Of a stretch of 64,000 bases of DNA, positions 46,591 through 54,700 are shown piece by piece (the stretch's first letter is position 1; each line of letters starts with the position of its first letter). The stretch comes from a virus. The notes under the pieces are model-generated. The model made no database searches and was not told the origin of the DNA. It saw nothing but the letters and a program-made list of their open reading frames with translations. Position numbers and translations under genes: made by a program. Where the stretch lies: the IMG/VR virus record IMGVR_UViG_3300022562_000354, positions 1 through 64,000 of that record. One strand, written 5' to 3'.

Positions 46591-47471
46591 ACTGGTCCGC
46601 CCCCCGACCGTCGCTTCTTGGGGTTGAACTTGGACCGCCCCCCGCCAAGCACGGGATCGAGAATTGGGTCCAGATCAACCTCCGGTTCAGGCTCCGGAGC
46701 CGCCCTCTTTGGGCGTTGCTTGGGTTCGGCTACAGCCACGGCCTTGGTGGTCTCGTCATCGACGGACAGCCCGACGTCATCGTCGGTAAGCCCTGGGCCG
46801 CCGCCTTCGATGGGGAAGACCTCAAAACGGTCACGGATGTAGTCGGCCACGTCCCGGCTCCACGTGTAGTGACCTTCCTCAAAGGGAGAATCGGGCTCCT
46901 CCACGAGCCACGTGGGTAGCCTCAACGCTTGCCGTACCATGAGGGCCTCTTTCAAGATGCCGCCCATGGCTTGGTTCTTCCACCCGAGGAACCCCAGCCG
47001 AATGATGGCGAGGGTGTGCATCGGGCCAATGAGGTCTTCGATCGTGTTGTAGGTGGCGATCTCATCCGCCCGTTGCTTCTTGCTGCGGGCTTGGTTCGAC
47101 TCCTTGCCGAACCAGACGTTGCGGAGCTTCTCGTCCGTCACGACCGTAAACGAGAAGCCCTCCAGACCCACCGTGTTGAACTTGCAGATGAACGTCCACT
47201 TGAAGTGGGAGAGTATGGCAGACCACCACCCCTTCAAGATGAGGTTGTTCTTCGTCCTGTCGATGACCGGGGGCTCCCCGTGCTCCACGGCCGGCTGGTA
47301 GAGCGGGCTCTCCTGTCCGAGCTTTGCCATGGCAATCTCAGGCCCCAGCCGAAGCACCACCCGCTTGTTGTAGACGCACACGCAGGACTGCATCCGGTCC
47401 GCCTCGACCTCGATGCGATGACCTAGCCCGTGGCAATGCGGGCAGTCGGGATCCGGTGTTACTGAAGCCAT
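46587..47471 (-). CDS. Zinc-finger protein, possible DnaC-like helicase loader
   Basis: The 294-residue protein begins with CPHCHGLGHRIEVEADRMQS and C-V-C, a zinc group. Its middle has FTVVTDEKLRNVWFG and ATYNTIEDLIGPMHTLAIIR, then VRQALRLPTWLVEE and RDVADYIRDRFEVFPI. That resembles the C-terminal half of DnaC/DnaI loaders without a recognisable P-loop. The C-terminus is basic and Pro-rich. Position directly before the DnaB-like helicase supports a loader or adaptor role. A CGGTGTAA element lies 10 bases upstream. Confidence 0.58.
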   Translation of the reverse strand: MASVTPDPDCPHCHGLGHRIEVEADRMQSCVCVYNKRVVLRLGPEIAMAKLGQESPLYQPAVEHGEPPVIDRTKNNLILKGWWSAILSHFKWTFICKFNTVGLEGFSFTVVTDEKLRNVWFGKESNQARSKKQRADEIATYNTIEDLIGPMHTLAIIRLGFLGWKNQAMGGILKEALMVRQALRLPTWLVEEPDSPFEEGHYTWSRDVADYIRDRFEVFPIEGGGPGLTDDDVGLSVDDETTKAVAVAEPKQRPKRAAPEPEPEVDLDPILDPVLGGGRSKFNPKKRRSGGGPV

Positions 47472-47481
47472 CCGGGAATGC

Positions 47482-47489
47482 TTACACCG
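47482..47489 (-). promoter_or_regulatory. CGGTGTAA element before loader-like gene
   Basis: The minus strand reads CGGTGTAA, 10 bases before the ATG at 47471. The leader GCATTCCCGG has no clear Shine-Dalgarno. Confidence 0.58.
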
Positions 47490-47500
47490 ACACCAATTCC

Positions 47501-49207
47501 CTACTTTTCACGGAGCGCGAGAACAAGGTCCCGTAGCTCGCCTTCCCCACGGTCAAACTTGAGCGCCCCTACGGCCGCCTCTCCGATGACCTGGTCGATA
47601 AGCCCCTTCTTTTTCCTCAGTTTTTTCACGACCTTATGGTCGATAGTCTCGCGATCCTTACCCTTCTTACCGGGACGCTCTGCGATGAGGTGGATGGCGA
47701 GCACCTTCTGGTGAGGGCTGCCGATGCGGATCATGCGTCCGAGGAGCTGGACGTAGTTCCCCCAGGACCACGGGGAGTCGAAGAAGATCATCCCAACGGC
47801 CGCCTGGAGGTTGATGGCCTCGCTGCCGGCGTCGGTGATGAAGATGACCTTCACGTCGCTGTTGAGGTCTTGGAACTTGTCCTGAGCCTTCTTGCGGTCG
47901 GAGTCCTTGTTGATCTTCCCCGTGATGGCGACGCTCTTGATGCGCTCCGCCGTGAGGAGCTTCTGGAGCCTCCCTACGAGCTTCTCGAAGCGGGTGTAGA
48001 TGATGACCTTCTCGCCCTCAAACTCCTCTTTCAGAAGGTCGATGAGAGCCTGCTCCTTAGCGCTCTTGCCCTCGAAGTGCCCAACCCCGATGTCCCCCTC
48101 CTCGAACTTGAGGAGCCCGATCGAGTCGACGACCTCTTGCGTGTAGATGAGGCTCGTTAGCTCCTTCGTTTCCTTGTAGTCCCTCACGTCCCCGTCCCCA
48201 AATTCGAGGATGCCAGTGAGGGCCTCTTGGTACTTCTTGTCCTCCGCTGGGCTCAGCTCGCAAAGGACTTCGCGGGTCGTGAGGGAGGGTAGCTCGTCGC
48301 TAACCAAGTGCTTGGGTCTTCCGTAGAAGTAGGGGTCGATGGTCTCTCGAAAGTGGTTCAGGTTCTTGTACCCAACCACGATGGGGATCTTGGCGCCGCC
48401 CTTCACCCGCTGCATCTCGGTGACGCAGTAGACGTTGATGAAAGCGGTCTTGGACGAGAACGTACCCGGTCGGATGACTTGGTAGATTCCGAAGCCTTCC
48501 ATGAGGTTGTTCTTCAGGAGGGTCGCCGTCAGACCCCAACATCGGAACGAACGCTCCGAAAGAAACCTGCACGTCTGGTGCGTCTTCGTGCTCGGATTCT
48601 TGAAGGCGGTCGCCTCGTCGAAGATGGTGACGACCTTGGGGATCCGGTGAGTCAGAGCGTCCAGGTAGCCTCGGCCGGTCACCGCTTGCGTACCCGGCTT
48701 GGAGCCCGGCGCTGGGGGTGTCTTGGTGATGCCCTCGTCCCAGTCCTTGACCATCGAGTGGTAGTTCGTGATGAGGACCGAAGGACCCTCGCTCTTGAAC
48801 CATGCTTGGTAGGACTCTTTGCGTTGTTTTGGGGTGCCGGTCCCGATGTACGTCGTGATCCCGGTCGTGAACTTCTCGATCTCGCTGGCCCACTGGCGAA
48901 TGGCCGACTTGGGACAGACGACGATGACCTTGATCGAGGAGTCACGCTCCCAGAGATAGCAAAGGGCTCCGATGGCCTGGACGGTCTTGCCGAGTCCGGT
49001 GCCATCACCAAGGACCATCCGGTTGACCATGAGCAGGTGGAAAATCCCCTGGCACTGGTAGTACCGGAGCTTGAAAGGCTGCGGTGTCCCGTCGAGACCT
49101 ATGAACTCCTGACGAAACATCTTCGTCGGGTTCAAAGCCATGGTCTTGGAAGCTCGGACTTGCTTGAGCTGCTCGTAGACAGGGTTCGTTGTAACAGAGG
49201 CCGTCAT
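47501..49207 (-). CDS. SNF2-family SF2 helicase/translocase
   Basis: The 568-residue protein has SF2 motifs: FKLRYYQCQGIFHLL (Q-like), LGDGTGLGKTVQAIG (about residues 67-81), VIVVCPKSAIRQW, motif II with FDEATAF (about 190), GLTATLLKNN, and in the second half FITDAGSEAINLQAA and QLLGRMIRIG. This is the SNF2/SWI2-like ATPase order. It should translocate on double-stranded DNA, possibly to clear proteins, or act in replication or recombination like T4 UvsW. The ATG at 49207 is chosen because AGGGA lies 7 bases upstream, one codon after a TTG. Confidence 0.9.
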   Translation of the reverse strand: MTASVTTNPVYEQLKQVRASKTMALNPTKMFRQEFIGLDGTPQPFKLRYYQCQGIFHLLMVNRMVLGDGTGLGKTVQAIGALCYLWERDSSIKVIVVCPKSAIRQWASEIEKFTTGITTYIGTGTPKQRKESYQAWFKSEGPSVLITNYHSMVKDWDEGITKTPPAPGSKPGTQAVTGRGYLDALTHRIPKVVTIFDEATAFKNPSTKTHQTCRFLSERSFRCWGLTATLLKNNLMEGFGIYQVIRPGTFSSKTAFINVYCVTEMQRVKGGAKIPIVVGYKNLNHFRETIDPYFYGRPKHLVSDELPSLTTREVLCELSPAEDKKYQEALTGILEFGDGDVRDYKETKELTSLIYTQEVVDSIGLLKFEEGDIGVGHFEGKSAKEQALIDLLKEEFEGEKVIIYTRFEKLVGRLQKLLTAERIKSVAITGKINKDSDRKKAQDKFQDLNSDVKVIFITDAGSEAINLQAAVGMIFFDSPWSWGNYVQLLGRMIRIGSPHQKVLAIHLIAERPGKKGKDRETIDHKVVKKLRKKKGLIDQVIGEAAVGALKFDRGEGELRDLVLALREK

Positions 49208-49209
49208 GG

Positions 49210-49746
49210 TCAATCCCTGGTCCGCCAGAGGTCCGCCGAGATAGGTGGAAGCCGCTCGCCAGCCGCAATGGCTTCAAGCCGCTCAGCCTCCATTCTAGCC
49301 TCTATCTCCTGCATTCGCCTCAAGTCCTCTTCCGTGGGCTCAGGCTCCGCGAAGCGTCGGTCCTCATCGGCGAGTACCCGCTTCACGTGGTCGATGAAGG
49401 CTTGAGGGGGCTTGACGTTGTGGGCCTCGATGTAGTGAACGAACCCTTGCGGCCAAATGAAAGCCGCATCCCCTTGGCACGTAGAACCGTTGTGGGTGCC
49501 GCAAATACGGCAAGATGACCAACCACGCCATTGAATGAGGTCCGGCTGGTTCTTGACGTAGGACAGCACGATGGCCTTTTCTTCGGGATCCCAAGACGGG
49601 TCCACGAAGTCCCTTGGATCTGGAAGAAAGTCGTACCTCTTGTCATGGTACGACCCTTCTGCGGATCTCCAGTAGCCGAGCGCTTGACGACCCTGAGCTT
49701 CGCGGGGAGTGTTGGGGTGAGCGACGAACATGGAGGGAAGAGACAT
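49210..49746 (-). CDS. Hypothetical protein with cysteine/histidine WPxG module, 178 aa
   Basis: The middle SSCRICGTHNGSTCQG, then FIWPQGFVHYIEAHNVKPPQ resembles a widespread bacterial module of unknown function (CRxCG, then WPxGxxHY). It may bind zinc through Cys and His. The C-terminal 50 residues are Glu/Arg-rich helices. The start is preceded by CGGTGTAG and GAGGG. Confidence 0.65.
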   Translation of the reverse strand: MSLPSMFVAHPNTPREAQGRQALGYWRSAEGSYHDKRYDFLPDPRDFVDPSWDPEEKAIVLSYVKNQPDLIQWRGWSSCRICGTHNGSTCQGDAAFIWPQGFVHYIEAHNVKPPQAFIDHVKRVLADEDRRFAEPEPTEEDLRRMQEIEARMEAERLEAIAAGERLPPISADLWRTRD

Positions 49747-49756
49747 CCCTCGCTTA

Positions 49757-49764
49757 CTACACCG
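49757..49764 (-). promoter_or_regulatory. CGGTGTAG element before 49210-49746 gene
   Basis: The minus strand reads CGGTGTAG, 10 bases before the ATG. Unlike many copies, the leader has a good Shine-Dalgarno (GAGGG). It lies just after the stop of the upstream gene. Confidence 0.6.
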
Positions 49765-50373
49765 TCACCAGAAGGCGAAGTACAACCCAGCTTGGGGGTT
49801 GTGGAGGAGCGTCCACCACGAGAATGCGTAGCCACCGTACGCCCCGAAGTTCTTGGTGAGGTCTACCCCAACGCCAGCTCCGACCGAACGGAAGCCAGTC
49901 GCCACGTTCAGGTTGAACTGGCGGTAGTGAACGAAGTCCCAGAGGATGCCAACGTCCACGGCTTCTCCAGCCGTGTCCTGCTTGAAAGCATCGACGAAGA
50001 GGAAGCTCCCCGCGAACTTGGGTCGGAATCGGAAGCCCCAAACGGGAGGCTCTCGCTTGGCTACAGCTACATCGAGCTTCCCTTGAGCTTCGACTTCGTA
50101 GTTGCACCACGACATCTTCACGGTGTACGGACGTGGCTGCGCTCCCGAATAGTAGACGCGACCCTCTACGTCCGTGACGATGACAACCGGATCAAGCTGA
50201 AACTTCGGCTTTTCCGTCTGGAGGCACTTCTTCTCGCGGAGGACTTGGAGGAGGACTTCCATGTCCTCCTTGGGCACGCAGGTAGCTCCGTCAGGACAGG
50301 TCTCTTGGGCTTGCGCGTCCACGGGCAGCGTGAAGGGGGCGATCATCGACACGAGAAGAGCCCTCCAGCGCAT
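49765..50373 (-). CDS. Secreted beta-barrel-like protein, 202 aa
   Basis: The N-terminus has a signal-peptide pattern (MRWRALLVSMIAPFTLPVDAQAQ). Strands alternate through the chain, with Gly/aromatic residues (FRFRPKFAGSFLFVDAF; GAYGGYAFSWWTLL). It ends in YFAFW, a C-terminal aromatic typical of outer-membrane beta barrels. The phage may use it to alter the host surface, for lysis or for superinfection exclusion. It suggests a Gram-negative host. It is coupled to the upstream membrane gene (TGATG). Confidence 0.65.
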   Translation of the reverse strand: MRWRALLVSMIAPFTLPVDAQAQETCPDGATCVPKEDMEVLLQVLREKKCLQTEKPKFQLDPVVIVTDVEGRVYYSGAQPRPYTVKMSWCNYEVEAQGKLDVAVAKREPPVWGFRFRPKFAGSFLFVDAFKQDTAGEAVDVGILWDFVHYRQFNLNVATGFRSVGAGVGVDLTKNFGAYGGYAFSWWTLLHNPQAGLYFAFW

Positions 50374-50933
50374 CACCCACCGTACTTTGCAAGTAGGTCA
50401 TCAACCTTGGCGGCGGGGATGCCCGACTTGTCCTTGACCGTCACGATGTGGACATCCGGCTTGACCACGACGACTTGGTCCACGTCCTTGTTGGTGACCC
50501 CGTCAGGCAAGACGATCTCGGTAGGCTTGTCTTTGCCAGGCTCCGTGAAGACCACCTTCTTGGGGTCGGAGAAGAGCCCCGGCTCCGTGATGGGCACCAC
50601 GACCGCCTGAGTCATCCCCTTCGAGTCCGGGGTGCCTGGCTGGATGAGCTTTCCGTCTGGGCCAACACGGTCTGGATCGACCGTGTTGGCAACGTCTACG
50701 ACGGACCCTTCACCCTCCGGGTCCTTCTTCCCGAGGAGCTTCCCGATGAGCCCACCGATCTGAAGCTCCTTGAAGCCCATCGAAACGAGCACGATCGCCA
50801 CGATGACGAGCACCACCACGAGGATGGGACCGATCGCCTTCGAGGTGACCCACGAGAAGGACGACTTGATCGACTCCCAAGCACGGGAGCCCCAAGAGGG
50901 CTTCTCAGGGGCGGGAGCGGGGGACGGAGCCAT
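50373..50933 (-). CDS. Single-span membrane protein with periplasmic-type C-terminal domain, 186 aa
   Basis: The N-terminus is Pro/Ala-rich (APSPAPAPEKPSWGSRAWES). One hydrophobic segment runs through GPILVVVLVIVAIVLVSMG (about residues 35-53). The remainder is Asp/Pro/Val-rich with no recognised fold, ending in VDDLLAKYGG. A GAGGA lies 7 bases before the ATG at 50931-50933. It is coupled to the multi-span gene upstream. It could be a spanin-like or anchor protein in a lysis or surface cassette. Confidence 0.62.
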   Translation of the reverse strand: MAPSPAPAPEKPSWGSRAWESIKSSFSWVTSKAIGPILVVVLVIVAIVLVSMGFKELQIGGLIGKLLGKKDPEGEGSVVDVANTVDPDRVGPDGKLIQPGTPDSKGMTQAVVVPITEPGLFSDPKKVVFTEPGKDKPTEIVLPDGVTNKDVDQVVVVKPDVHIVTVKDKSGIPAAKVDDLLAKYGG

Positions 50934-50935
50934 GC

Positions 50936-51418
50936 TCAGTCCTCGTTGCCAACCCCGCCGACCTTGGGCTCGTCCTTGGCCTCTTCCGCCTTGGGCTCTT
51001 CCTCTGCCACCGGGCCGGGGGGATCCGAGGTCATCGGAGGAATCGAGGGCGTCTCGACCTTCACTCCCTTCACGCCAACCTTCACCCCCTTCATGGGACC
51101 GCTCTGAACCCACGACCGAACACGGGCGTAGATCAAGGCGGAGAAAGCCCCGCAGATGGCTCCGTAGGCGATCCGACCCGAGAGCGAGCCATGAACCACG
51201 GCAGGCCACACAAAGGTCTTCATGACGACCCCGAGAATGGCGCCGTTGGCGATGGGGCCGATGGGGAGCCACACCTCTCGCCAGATCCGGTTCTGCTTGG
51301 CGTCCTTCCAGAAGCCCTCGACAACCTTACGGATTACGTAGGTCATCAAGTAGATGGCGAGGCAGAGAATGAGAGTCTGTGAATTGACGAAAGACTCTAC
51401 GATGTTGTCAAGGTCCAT
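50936..51418 (-). CDS. Multi-span membrane protein, possible holin, 160 aa
   Basis: Three hydrophobic segments are visible: LILCLAIYLMTYVIRK (about residues 16-31), IANGAILGVVMKTFVW (about 56-71) and GAICGAFSALIYARV (about 86-100). A charged C-terminus follows with a short repeat (KGVKVGVKGVKV) and an acidic tail. The size and three spans suit a class I holin. There is no lysin nearby to confirm this. It begins the 49765-51418 membrane operon. GAGGA precedes the ATG. Confidence 0.55.
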   Translation of the reverse strand: MDLDNIVESFVNSQTLILCLAIYLMTYVIRKVVEGFWKDAKQNRIWREVWLPIGPIANGAILGVVMKTFVWPAVVHGSLSGRIAYGAICGAFSALIYARVRSWVQSGPMKGVKVGVKGVKVETPSIPPMTSDPPGPVAEEEPKAEEAKDEPKVGGVGNED

Positions 51419-51442
51419 AAGACCCTCCTCAAGTGCCGAGCG

Positions 51443-51474
51443 TATAAAAACAAACCGGCGAAACTACCCGGCCT
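51443..51474 (-). terminator. Terminator-like hairpin with T-run between structural and membrane operons
   Basis: On the minus strand GGCCGG pairs with CCGGTT (four strong pairs plus wobble) and is followed by TTTGTTTTTAT. It lies at the 3' end of the structural operon, with the stop codon of 51464-51769 in the loop. Confidence 0.5.
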
Positions 51475-51769
51475 TCACGTCTACCGAGAGGGTCTCTGCT
51501 AGCTCGACAGAGTGGTTTTGGGGCGTTCGAGCCGGTTGTGCAGGCGGAGCTGGCGGGGGAGGCGGGGCCTCGGGCTTCGGGCAGATGTCATCCACCTTCC
51601 CGGACTCCCACCGAGAGACCCAAGCCAGTCTCTCGTGGAGGTCTTTCCTCTGGGGCTCCGTAAGGTGCGGATTAGAGAGGAGGATGTGGAGTTGCTGCCT
51701 GGCTTGGGCCGCCCCCTTCGCTCGAATGTCCGCAGGGACCTCGTGAATGGTGATCCTACCCCTCGCCAT
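51464..51769 (-). CDS. Hypothetical protein with Pro-rich tail, 101 aa
   Basis: The N-terminal 70 residues are helical and charged (AKGAAQARQQLHILLSNPHL; QRKDLHERLAWVSRWESG). A Pro-rich stretch (PEAPPPPPAPPAQPARTP) and a short end follow. The ATG overlaps the stop of the 1521-residue structural gene (TGATG). It may be a tail-associated or chaperone-like protein. It is not recognised. Confidence 0.6.
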   Translation of the reverse strand: MARGRITIHEVPADIRAKGAAQARQQLHILLSNPHLTEPQRKDLHERLAWVSRWESGKVDDICPKPEAPPPPPAPPAQPARTPQNHSVELAETLSVDVKAG

Positions 51770-54700
51770 CACAAGCTCCCAGGCGGCAACTTGTTGGACA
51801 GCGTGATCGTGGCCGGGTCAACCTCGTACTTCACGTGGTTCATGACGAGAGGGTGGCCTTCGATGCGGTAAAGCTCGGCGGCTGAAACACCCTCGCCGGT
51901 CCCGTTCGTCCCGATGTACAGCGAGGACGAACGAGGAACGTTGGGTTCCAACGTGTGTGTCGTGGTCACGATCGCCATCATCAACTCATCACCAGCCGAA
52001 GCCTCGTTCCCACCCACGTTGGTAACCGAGTTGCGGACCAAGAAGGCGCGACCGACGATGACCCTGGACGAAGGGTTGATAACGTCGAGGTTGTCGTAGA
52101 CCGTGAAGACCTCACCGCCCGGCCGGTCCCCGCTAGCCGTGAAGGCCGACCCTCCTCGGAAGGTCCGGAAGTTGGTGAGGAGCGTGTAGTTGCCCGACTC
52201 CCCGTCCACTTGGACCATCACCTCACCCGCCTGACCCGACGAGAGCGAGGCAGGGAGGAGGTTGATCTCCTCTTGCTCCAAGAGCTTCGTCTTCGCCAAG
52301 CTCGTCGTACCGAAGCCCGCCCCTACCTTGTCGAGATAGGTGAGCGAAGCCTTGCTGACGTTGGTGAAGAAGCCTCCCCGGAAGTCCTTGTCCTTCCAGA
52401 AGCCACCGATGGGGAGTCGCTCCGAGCAACCGAGGTACTCAGGGTTGACCTCCGAAGCTGTCGCCCCGGTGAGAGCCCCCATGAGGATCCTTGGACGCGG
52501 ATCGATGCCGGTAACCGGGGGGTAAGCCCCTTGGTCCTCAAAGCCTACGTTTCGGATGTCGTAGGCGTTCGCAGGAACCACGTCCCCAGAGAGTCGGCCG
52601 GTCCCCAACGTCGTGATGAAGCCGACCGAGGCTAGGATCTCCAGAGCCTTTTGGTTCGGCCTGGTGAGGCTGGCTTCGTCGAGCTGTGCCGAGGCGAGTT
52701 GGTAGGCCGTCGTCGTTTGGAACGGACCGGGGCTGTACCCAAGGTCAAGGTACGTAGACTGGCTGCCCCACGGGTCGCCCATGTACGGCGTACGAGAGTA
52801 GTTGATGAGAGCCGTATCCGAGGCGCTCATCGGCCCCGGCAAGATCGACACGGGACCAAAGATGGCGACGTTCGTGTTCGTCGCCCGGACGCCCGTGTTG
52901 GCCTGCGTACGGTCTCGGGAGAGAATCAACCGGAAGGGTTTGTTGAGGTCGAACGACCCTCGGTCAAACCCGAACAGCGACGCCTCGATGACGTAGTGCT
53001 TCGACGAGAAGGTCGGGATCGGAACGGGAGACTTGCTGAGATCCAGAGCGTCCGCGTTGATGATGAACGTCGAGTCACCGTCGTCGTCGATCTCGATCCA
53101 GAAGGTCGGCCCCTTGAAGTTCTGCCGGAGCAAGTTGACCGCCCCGACACCCAGCGACTCACGGGTCGAGGCGTTGACCCCCGATCCGTTGGCCTTGTAG
53201 TCGCTGGCCTCGTACACGGCAAAGAGCCGGGCGATGCCGTAGAACGGCGGAAGCTCCAACCCTTGTCGACCAAGACCGCGAGAGTCCGTGAAGAACCGGG
53301 CGCCCGCGTGGGTGATACCGCCGAACGAGAACGTCGAGTTGTACGTCGCAGGAACGATGGTCAAACCGGAGAAGTTGCCGGTGGACATCGAGGCGTACGA
53401 GAGGGGGACGTTCGACGTGTAGTTGATGTACTGCTTGCAGTGGTCGGAGTCCGTGACCGACGTGTTCAAGCCTTCACGCGACTGAAGCATGAAGTTGAGT
53501 CCACGGTGGAACACCGTCCCGTTTTCAGGGAGAATGGGAGCGTGAACCGCACCCCAGCCGGGCACCAAGTGCCTTGGGAGGGTCACGTAGAAGTTCTTGC
53601 GCTCCGCATCGGAGTCCCCGGACCCGGAGAAGAGTCCAAGGGGGTCGACCGTTCCCCACTTGGCCGTCGTTCCGTCCAGCTTCTTCAAGGGCATGAGCCC
53701 TTGCGTGTGGTAGACGGAGTAGGTGATGTTCGTGTCGGTCGGGATGGGTCGATCGACGTCGATGGTTGTACCCGTGAAGCTCACGACTCGGTAGTGACCC
53801 TGAGCCACCCCACTTGGGATGTAGAGCAGGTCGTCTTCTACGATGCCCGCAGCGATGAAGCTGGCCGCACCGTCCGTGAACGTCGTGGACCCAACCGAAG
53901 ACCCCGTCGTACCCGTCGCGAACGAGGACGTGTAACGGTTCGTGTTGGACCCATCCTGAGTCCTGATGCCGGTTGGCGTCGCCGGGTAGGCGATACGACG
54001 GAACGGGGTGACGATGACCGTCTTGCTCCCCAAGTCCGCGTACGCCTCAGCCGTGACCGGGAGAAGACCCTTGAAAGTCTCGTTCCGGAACTTGCTCCAG
54101 AGAAGTGCCCACCCCGTACGCATCGGGAAGTTCGTAGAGGGCACCGCGCTCGGTTGAATCAGGAGGTCCGAGTTGGGGTTGAACAGGGTGATGTTGTGGA
54201 TCGAGTCCGGCCGCCTCGATAGACCACGCCCCGGCCCGTACTGGAGATGGGCCGTGATGTAGAGGGTCTGGGCGAAGGGGAAGGGTACACCCGCCCCCTT
54301 GAACTCGATCACGACGTCATCGACCGCATCCGGGTTGGACGGGGTGATGGAGTACCGATGGGGCGGGAGAGGCTCCTCGTACCCGTCGATCCGAATTTCA
54401 ATGGCCCCACGGCCCTTTCGGATGACGTACGTGCTCGTAGTGGCCGGAACGACTCGGTCTACAACGAGAGCATTTGCGTCAGTAACACTCTCGACGCGGT
54501 AGTCTCCCTTGGCGGCACCCGTGAAGATGACCAGCGTGTCACCCGGCTCTACCCCAGGAACGAGGAAGTCCACGGTGGAATCCGTGAACGTCGTAGACCC
54601 ATCAGAGATGCCGTTGGCACTCTCAGCGGGCACCTCGTTCAAGAAGCGGACTTGGTCGGCATCGGCGCCAGGGACCGTGTTCTTGAACTGAGAGACGGTG

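Noticed and set aside
54290-54297. TACACC-like strings inside structural genes (also near 56430 and 14970)
   Set aside because: They are inside coding sequence, far from start codons, and are best explained as chance copies of the GGTGTA core.
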